From Actinomycetes bacterium (lineage in GTDB: Bacteria; Actinomycetota; Thermoleophilia; Solirubrobacterales; Solirubrobacteraceae), in contig JAEYAL010000238.1 of NCBI GenBank assembly GCA_023404805.1, forward strand, positions 1 to 27,238: a stretch of 27,238 nt of DNA, read 5' to 3'. The notes below the pieces were generated by a model. The model made no database searches, was not told the DNA's origin, and saw only the letters and a list, made by a program, of their open reading frames with translations. Below, piece by piece: positions 23,112 to 27,238 of this stretch (position 1 is its first letter; each line of letters opens with the position of its first letter). The position numbers were made by a program, and so were the translations under genes.

Positions 23112-23942
23112 TCAGCCGTGGGCAAGGTGCGCGCGGCGGGCTTCGATGATGGCCGCGGGGTCGTTGGTGATGATCACGTCGACATCGAGGTCCAGCATCC
23201 GGCGGGCGTCGGCGGGCGAGTCGACGGTCCACACGATCAGCTCTACCTTGCGCTCCCGGCAGAGCTTCGCGAGCTCCGGCGAGACGAGCTGGAAATTGAC
23301 CGTCACGGCGGCAAGGCCGTGGCGCTGGATGGCACGGCGCACGATCAGCGGCATCACCCGCCGCATCGCGGGACGGCGCAGCGCCGCGAGCCTCTGGGCG
23401 ACGGGGCTGCGGTTCGGGTCGCGGCGCGAGCGCGGGAACGTCTGCGAGCGGGTCGCGCCCGGAGAGGCGAACCGCAGCGCGCGCAGGACGCGCGGGTCGG
23501 TGGTCGAGATGATCGCGCGCGGCGTGAGCCGGGCCCCGGTGAGCGCGGCGGCGATCGCGCGCTCGATGCCAGCTGACTTGACGTCGAGCAGCACGGGCAC
23601 CTCGGCGAGCGGCGGCGACGCGAGCAGGTTCTCAAGGTCGGTCAGCGGCAGGACGTCGGTGCTCGCAGCCGCGGCGCCTTCGTCGTGGGCCACGAGGATG
23701 TTGCCGCCGCGGACGGCCAGCAGATCGAGCTCGATCCCGTCGGCGCCGAGGCGGTGCGCGGCGAGGAAGCCTGCGGTCGAGTTCGGCGGCGCGACGGCTG
23801 GCGCCCCCATGTGGCCGACGATCGCCGTCGGCGCGCCGGCCGCCCGGAACCGCGCTGGCTCCTTGGGCGCACGCAGGTGGTGCCACGGCTTCGGCGCGGC
23901 GGTTTGCCCGCGGGGGCGACGCTCGAGGACGGTCGAGGCCAT
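23112..23942 (-). CDS. Divergent glycerophosphodiester phosphodiesterase-family (GDPD) protein
   Basis: A 276-residue TIM-barrel protein of the GDPD family (UgpQ/GlpQ-like), which normally hydrolyse glycerophosphodiesters to glycerol-3-phosphate. His44, Glu71 and Asp73 (IELDL) and His86-Asp87 are in place, as is the late WTVD...ITNDP pair. However, the usual HRG is HMG (Met45 replaces Arg), the PENT signature reads PNST, and the Glu-x-Lys strand is Asp-Val-Lys. The cytoplasmic-looking, basic N-terminus (residues 1-38) has no signal peptide. It starts 26 bases after the nei stop, and the PKD gene follows on the same strand. The changed residues leave activity or substrate open. Confidence 0.85.
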   Translation of the reverse strand: MASTVLERRPRGQTAAPKPWHHLRAPKEPARFRAAGAPTAIVGHMGAPAVAPPNSTAGFLAAHRLGADGIELDLLAVRGGNILVAHDEGAAAASTDVLPLTDLENLLASPPLAEVPVLLDVKSAGIERAIAAALTGARLTPRAIISTTDPRVLRALRFASPGATRSQTFPRSRRDPNRSPVAQRLAALRRPAMRRVMPLIVRRAIQRHGLAAVTVNFQLVSPELAKLCRERKVELIVWTVDSPADARRMLDLDVDVIITNDPAAIIEARRAHLAHG

Positions 23943-23968
23943 GGCGCCAAGGTACACCCCCTGGCGCG

Positions 23969-24730
23969 CTACCGCTGGCAGTGTGGACACCAGTACGTCA
24001 TGCGGTTGTCGTCCCCTTGGCCGCGTACCGCGACATCGCCGCCGCACGCTGAACACTTCGGTTGCCGGTAGATATGGCGTTCGCGCATCTGCATGCCGCC
24101 GCGCGCCGAGTCGGCCATCCGGGGCCGGACCGCGTCGATGACCGCCACGGCCTCCGCGTCGGTCGTCTTGGCGAGCGGGCGCCACGGGTCCAGGCGCGCG
24201 TCGAAGCAGCCTTCGGCCTTCCACAGGTTTCCGATGCCGGCGACGGTTTGCTGGTCGAGGAGCGCGTCGCCGATCGGGCGGGTCGGATCGTCGCCGCGCA
24301 GGCGCTGCAGGAAGCGCGGGTAGTCGAACTCGGGCGCGAGGATGTCGGGCCCAAGGCTCGCGACGCGCCGGTCGCCGCGGGCGCGCAAGCCGGTGAGCAA
24401 TTCGAGCATCGGGCCGTCGAACTGCACGACCTCGTGGCCGCGGGCGCGGAGCACCAGCCAGGCGCGGCGGGGCGCGCGGCGCCAGCGGGCCCCCTCGCGG
24501 CCGGTGTACCAGCTGCCCGTCATCTTCAGGTGCGAGTGGATGGCGAGGTCGCCCTCGAAGCGGATGAAGAGGTGTTTGCCGTAGGTGTCGATGCCCTCGA
24601 CCGTGCGGCCCGCGAGCCGCGCATCCCAGCCGCGCGTCGCCGCGTGCCGCGCTTCAAGCTGCGGCACCGCGCCCGCCAGGATCGGCCGGATGCGGTGCGC
24701 CGCGTAGGCGATGGTGTCTCCCTCGGGCAT
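23969..24730 (-). CDS. nei: Fpg/Nei-family DNA glycosylase/AP lyase (endonuclease VIII-like)
   Basis: A 253-residue base-excision repair enzyme that removes oxidised bases and cuts at abasic sites. The N-terminus MPEGDTI has the catalytic Pro2 and Glu3 of the family; Asp-Thr at positions 5-6 is typical of Nei rather than Fpg (PELPEV). GKHLFIRF carries the conserved Lys. The H2TH region includes LLDQQTVAGIGN. The C-terminal zinc finger has Cys226, Cys229, Cys248 and Cys251, so the enzyme looks complete. In mycobacteria a nei gene sits next to lhr; here an lhr-like gene end lies 2.2 kb away on the same strand. It probably leads the nei-GDPD-PKD transcription unit. Confidence 0.94.
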   Translation of the reverse strand: MPEGDTIAYAAHRIRPILAGAVPQLEARHAATRGWDARLAGRTVEGIDTYGKHLFIRFEGDLAIHSHLKMTGSWYTGREGARWRRAPRRAWLVLRARGHEVVQFDGPMLELLTGLRARGDRRVASLGPDILAPEFDYPRFLQRLRGDDPTRPIGDALLDQQTVAGIGNLWKAEGCFDARLDPWRPLAKTTDAEAVAVIDAVRPRMADSARGGMQMRERHIYRQPKCSACGGDVAVRGQGDDNRMTYWCPHCQR

Positions 24731-24774
24731 CCGCCCTCAGGCTATGGGGCGCCGCTCAGCGCGGCGGGCGCCGG

Positions 24775-24888
24775 TCAGCAGAGCAGGTCGCGGAACACGT
24801 CCCAGCCGACCGACGTCGGTGCCGACAGCGGCAGGCTCGTCGCGAGGCGGACGTTGAGCGACTTCGGTGGGGCACGCCAGCCGGAGTT
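24775..24888 (-). pseudogene. Orphan coding-like remnant upstream of nei
   Basis: A 37-codon open stretch between two in-frame TGA codons, reading NSGWRAPPKSLNV...SVGWDVFRDLLC before its stop. About 34 of 37 codons end in G or C, the pattern of real genes in this window, yet there is no start codon near its beginning. It looks like the C-terminal end of a lost gene on the nei strand. The remainder of the 263-base gap holds the promoter region of the oxidase gene. I do not recognise the family. Confidence 0.35.
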
Positions 24889-24981
24889 TCACGGCGCCAA
24901 ACCCGCTGTCAACGGACAGAACCTGGTGCGTCACCACGCGATGTCCGACCGACCCCACACAACCTGGCGTGGGCGCGGCCG

Positions 24982-24987
24982 TATGTT
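24982..24987 (+). promoter_or_regulatory. -10-like hexamer at the FAD oxidase start
   Basis: TATGTT ends 6 bases before the ATG at 24994, so transcription would begin at or next to the start codon, giving a leaderless message. No good -35 is visible and no ribosome-binding site precedes the ATG. Confidence 0.35.
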
Positions 24988-24993
24988 GGCGCC

Positions 24994-26397
24994 ATGTCTG
25001 GGTTCGCGAGCCTCGAGCGTGAGCTAGGCGCCGTGGTCGGCGCGCAGCACGTCGCCCACCCGGCGGCGGCTGACCTCGAAGACGCCACCCGCTGGGCCGG
25101 CCTGCGCGGCGAGGCTGACGCGATCGTCCGGCCCGGCAACGCCGAACAGGTCGCGGCTGCGGTCGCCTGGTGTTACGCGCACGACGTGCCGATGACCGTC
25201 CGCGGCGGCGGCACCGGGCTGAGCGGCGGTGCGGTGCCCCAGGGCGGCGTCGTGCTGTCGCTGGAGCGGCTGAACCGCGTGCGGTCGATGGAGCCTGAAT
25301 GGTGGCGCTGCGAGGTCGAGGCGGGCGTGACCACCGAGGCGCTGCACCGCCGCGCTCGCGAGGCGGGCCTGCGCTACCCGCCCGATCCGGGTGCCAGCGA
25401 ATCGAGCCACATCGGCGGCAACCTCGCGACGAACGCCGGCGGCCCGCACGCGTTCGGCCACGGGGTGACGCGCGCGTGGGTGCTCGGCGTCGAAGCGGTC
25501 CTCGCCCCGGGAGAGCTGGTCCGCGTCGGCGGCCCGACCCGCAAGGACGTCGCCGGCTACGACCTCACCTCGCTGCTCGTCGGCAGCGAGGGCACGCTCG
25601 GGATCATCACGGCGGCGTGGCTGCGGCTCATCCCGCCGCCCGGCGCCGAGCAGATCGTCGTCGGGCTCTTTCCCGATTTGGTGGCCGCGCAGGACGGCGT
25701 CGCTGGCGCGCTGACCTGCGGCGCGGTACCGGTCGCGCTTGAGCTGCTCGACGGCGGCACGCTGCAGGACGCCGGCGCGACGCTGCCGGTCGAAGGCGCG
25801 GCTGCCGAGTGGAGCGCGCTGAGCGACCCGACCAGTGCGGTCTTGTTGATCGCGCATTTGGAGGGCGACCTCGCCGAGACCACCGCAGCGCGCGGCGACG
25901 CGCTTGTCGACACCTGGCAGGAGGCGCGGGCCGCGTGGACGGCCGTCCCGAGCCCGGCGTCGTCGGCGGCGCTCGCGAGCTGGCGGGGCGGTGTGTCGAA
26001 CGCCGTCGCGGCCCGGCGCGGCGGCAAGCTCAGCGAGGACGTCGCCGTGCCGACCGACCGCGTTGCCGAGCTGCTGGCTGGCAGCGCGTCGATCGCCCGC
26101 CGCCACGGCCTGGAGCACGCCGCGTGGGGCCACGCCGGCGACGGCAACATGCACTGCACCTACCTGCTCGATCCGGCCGACGCTGAGCGCTGCGACCTCG
26201 CGTCGGCCGCCGCCGAGGAGCTGTTCGCGCTCGCGATCTCCCTCGGCGGGACGATCTCGGGCGAGCACGGCCTGGGGCGACTGAAGTCCGGCCACCTCGC
26301 CGCCCAATGGGACCCAGCCGCCGTGCGCGCCCACGAAGCGATCAAGCGCGCCTTCGACCCCAAGGGCCTCTTCAACCCCGGCCGCAAAACGGCTTGA
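24994..26397 (+). CDS. FAD-linked oxidase, GlcD-like (glycolate/D-lactate dehydrogenase type)
   Basis: A 467-residue flavoprotein of the vanillyl-alcohol oxidase/GlcD group that oxidises 2-hydroxy acids. The FAD-binding PP-loop is VRGGGTGLSGG at 69-79. Further FAD contacts are GGNLATNAGG and GYDLTSLLVGSEGTLGIIT. The C-terminal cap domain has WGHAGDGNMHCTYLLD (His380 region, metal/substrate binding) and GEHGLGRLKSGHL near 423, ending in FDPKGLFNPGRK. Full length for the family. The exact substrate (D-lactate, glycolate or 2-hydroxyglutarate) cannot be settled without the partner genes, and no glcE/glcF or iron-sulfur gene is nearby. It is monocistronic, ending at a large bidirectional hairpin. 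Confidence 0.93.
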   Translation: MSGFASLERELGAVVGAQHVAHPAAADLEDATRWAGLRGEADAIVRPGNAEQVAAAVAWCYAHDVPMTVRGGGTGLSGGAVPQGGVVLSLERLNRVRSMEPEWWRCEVEAGVTTEALHRRAREAGLRYPPDPGASESSHIGGNLATNAGGPHAFGHGVTRAWVLGVEAVLAPGELVRVGGPTRKDVAGYDLTSLLVGSEGTLGIITAAWLRLIPPPGAEQIVVGLFPDLVAAQDGVAGALTCGAVPVALELLDGGTLQDAGATLPVEGAAAEWSALSDPTSAVLLIAHLEGDLAETTAARGDALVDTWQEARAAWTAVPSPASSAALASWRGGVSNAVAARRGGKLSEDVAVPTDRVAELLAGSASIARRHGLEHAAWGHAGDGNMHCTYLLDPADAERCDLASAAAEELFALAISLGGTISGEHGLGRLKSGHLAAQWDPAAVRAHEAIKRAFDPKGLFNPGRKTA

Positions 26398-26405
26398 ACC
26401 GCCCG

Positions 26406-26469
26406 GCACCAAACTGAGCGTTCTTTTTCTTCCCCTATAGGGGTAGGTAAAGAACGCTCAGTTTCGTGC
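26406..26469. terminator. Large bidirectional terminator between converging genes
   Basis: AAACTGAGCGTTCTTT (26411-26426) and its exact complement (26449-26464) form a 16-bp stem. Four more base pairs (GCAC/GTGC) follow outside a single C-C mismatch, and an inner CCCC-TATA-GGGG hairpin fills the loop. T-runs occur on both strands, so it can end both the oxidase gene (stop 26397) and the YCII gene (stop 26488). It is strikingly AT-rich for this window. Confidence 0.8.
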
Positions 26470-26487
26470 GGGGGTGTGCGCGCTGGT

Positions 26488-26796
26488 TCAGCCGGTCGGC
26501 GTCTCGCGGGCGTCGAGACGCTTGATCTCGTCGCCGCCGAGCGCCGCCGGGAAGGTGACCGCCTCGGCGTAGCTCGCGACGCCGCCGACGACGTACGGGT
26601 CGGCGTCGAAGTCGCGCAGGAGCGCTGCGGCATCAGTGCCAGCGCCGAGGATCGCGGCGCCCGAGCCGTCAGCGAGACGGCCGGCGGCGATCACGATGCC
26701 GTCGCCGATGAGCCCGTCGAGCCACTCCAGGTGGGCCGGGCGAAGCGCGCCGACCTCATCAGCCGTGCCGGAGTAGGTGCTGCGCAGAACGATCAT
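26488..26796 (-). CDS. YCII-domain (YciI-like) protein
   Basis: A 102-residue single-domain protein of the YCII family, a ferredoxin-like alpha+beta dimer found across bacteria. The N-terminal strand (MIVLRSTYSG), RPAHLEWLDGLIGDGIVIAAGRL with the conserved His, GAAILGAG, and FDADPYVVGGVASYAEAVTF with the Asp-Pro motif fit the family. Some members are hydrolases, but most are uncharacterised. It sits between the lhr-like gene end and the bidirectional terminator, 104 bases downstream of the lhr stop on the same strand. Confidence 0.85.
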   Translation of the reverse strand: MIVLRSTYSGTADEVGALRPAHLEWLDGLIGDGIVIAAGRLADGSGAAILGAGTDAAALLRDFDADPYVVGGVASYAEAVTFPAALGGDEIKRLDARETPTG

Positions 26797-26829
26797 GCGC
26801 GCGAGCGTACCGAGGCTCGGGCGGGTGGC

Positions 26830-26863
26830 GGGCCGAACGGCCCGGTTGCGCCGAACGGCCCGG
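26830..26863. repeat. 14-bp tandem repeat with hairpins after the lhr-like gene
   Basis: GCCGAACGGCCCGG occurs at 26832-26845 and 26850-26863. Each copy can fold as a small hairpin (GGGCC-GAAC-GGCCC for the first). The pair lies between the YCII start and the lhr stop and may act as a GC-rich terminator for lhr. Confidence 0.6.
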
Positions 26864-26900
26864 GCGTGCGCGAGCTTCGGCGCAGTCGTCCCGCCCGAGT

Positions 26901-27238
26901 TCAGCCGGGCCCGACGGTGAAGCGCTTGGGCCCCATCACGAGGCCAGCCTCCTGCAGCATCGGCGCCAGCGCGTGGCCCGGCGTGGGCTCGCCGTCGATC
27001 CGTTCCAGCTGCAGCCGCTTGCGGTGGGCCCTCGCGTGGTCGACCAGCGCGCGCAGCGCGGCAGGCAGCCGCTCGTCGTCGTGGTCGACGAGCACGAGGA
27101 GGCCCTTCAGCGACCGCTCCAGGTAGACGACCGGCTCGCCACCCGACAGCACGACGTCGGCGCCGGCCACGCGCTGTGGCCCGCGGGGCCGGCTACGCCC
27201 AGCCTCGTCGGCGCCCGGAGCGCGTGAGTCCGCGCCCC
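26901..27238 (-). CDS. lhr: C-terminus of an Lhr-like ATP-dependent helicase (partial)
   Basis: The reading frame runs open off the right edge, so only the last 110 or so residues are seen. The stretch RVAGADVVLSGGEPVVYLERSLKGLLVLV, here cited by its blocks GADVVL, EPVVYLER and KGLLVLV, matches the very C-terminal domain of Lhr (large helicase-related) proteins, followed by a charged helix and GKRFTVGP-like ending (MGPKRFTVGPG). Lhr enzymes are superfamily 2 DNA helicases involved in DNA repair. The catalytic part lies outside the window. Proximity to nei fits the actinobacterial lhr-nei pairing, here interrupted by the YCII and oxidase genes. The frame has GTG at 27170 but that is internal. 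Confidence 0.75.
   Translation of the reverse strand, partial: GADSRAPGADEAGRSRPRGPQRVAGADVVLSGGEPVVYLERSLKGLLVLVDHDDERLPAALRALVDHARAHRKRLQLERIDGEPTPGHALAPMLQEAGLVMGPKRFTVGPG

Noticed and set aside
25024..26412. A 462-codon minus-strand open frame opposite the FAD oxidase
   Set aside because: Arg/Ala/Gly-rich, no recognisable motif, and fully antisense to a gene with strong family motifs.
26411..26464. CRISPR repeat or mobile-element inverted repeat
   Set aside because: A single inverted repeat between two converging stop codons with T-runs on both strands is better explained as a terminator; no transposase or spacer array is nearby.

Overview
The window is GC-rich (about 70% by eye), gene-dense bacterial chromosome. 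Several features point to a high-GC actinobacterial lineage, and Thermoleophilia/Solirubrobacterales-like bacteria are my best guess: extreme GC at third codon positions, a groES-groEL operon with a CIRCE operator, nei close to the end of an lhr-type helicase gene, and large secreted beta-rich proteins (choice-of-anchor beta-helix, PKD repeats) ending in Lys/Ala/Val-rich beta modules. The taxon is inference. I saw no rRNA, tRNA, insertion sequence, prophage or CRISPR array.

Layout. 1-2.6 kb (minus): a small one-helix membrane protein, then an ABC-2 exporter pair (ATPase and permease overlapping by 4 bases). 2.7-7.4 kb (plus): a cell-wall enzyme joining a lytic transglycosylase domain to an M15-like metallopeptidase domain, two adjacent paralogous secreted two-cysteine proteins with inverted repeats around them, and an MFS transporter. 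7.5-10.5 kb (minus): a secreted beta-helix protein, a TetR regulator and an RDD membrane protein. 10.7-11.3 kb (plus): a VapB/VapC-type toxin-antitoxin pair behind a promoter with a 9-bp tandem repeat. 11.4-13.4 kb (minus): groES-groEL with CIRCE. 13.5-15.4 kb (plus): two similar four-helix membrane proteins. 15.5-17.0 kb (minus): a compact operon of a Crp/Fnr regulator, a NUDIX hydrolase and an ASCH-domain protein. 17.1-24.7 kb (minus): nei, a divergent GDPD-family protein and a secreted PKD-repeat protein of nearly 2,000 residues, closed by a strong hairpin. 25.0-26.4 kb (plus): a GlcD-type FAD-linked oxidase. 26.5-27.2 kb (minus): a YCII-domain protein and the C-terminus of an Lhr-like helicase cut by the window edge.

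How the genes work together. Most of the window is chromosomal housekeeping (chaperonins, base-excision repair, transport) mixed with envelope and secreted functions. The most interesting small system is the crp-NUDIX-ASCH operon. Its ASCH protein appears to keep the Lys/Thr/Glu residues of YqfB-type N4-acetylcytidine amidohydrolases, so NUDIX plus ASCH could be a nucleotide-cleanup module controlled by a cyclic-nucleotide-type regulator, and the regulator gene has a Crp-like palindrome at its own start. Other points of interest are the paired secreted paralogs with operator-like palindromes, the transglycosylase/M15-like fusion, the GDPD protein lacking family signature residues, and an orphan stretch of coding-like sequence between nei and the oxidase gene.
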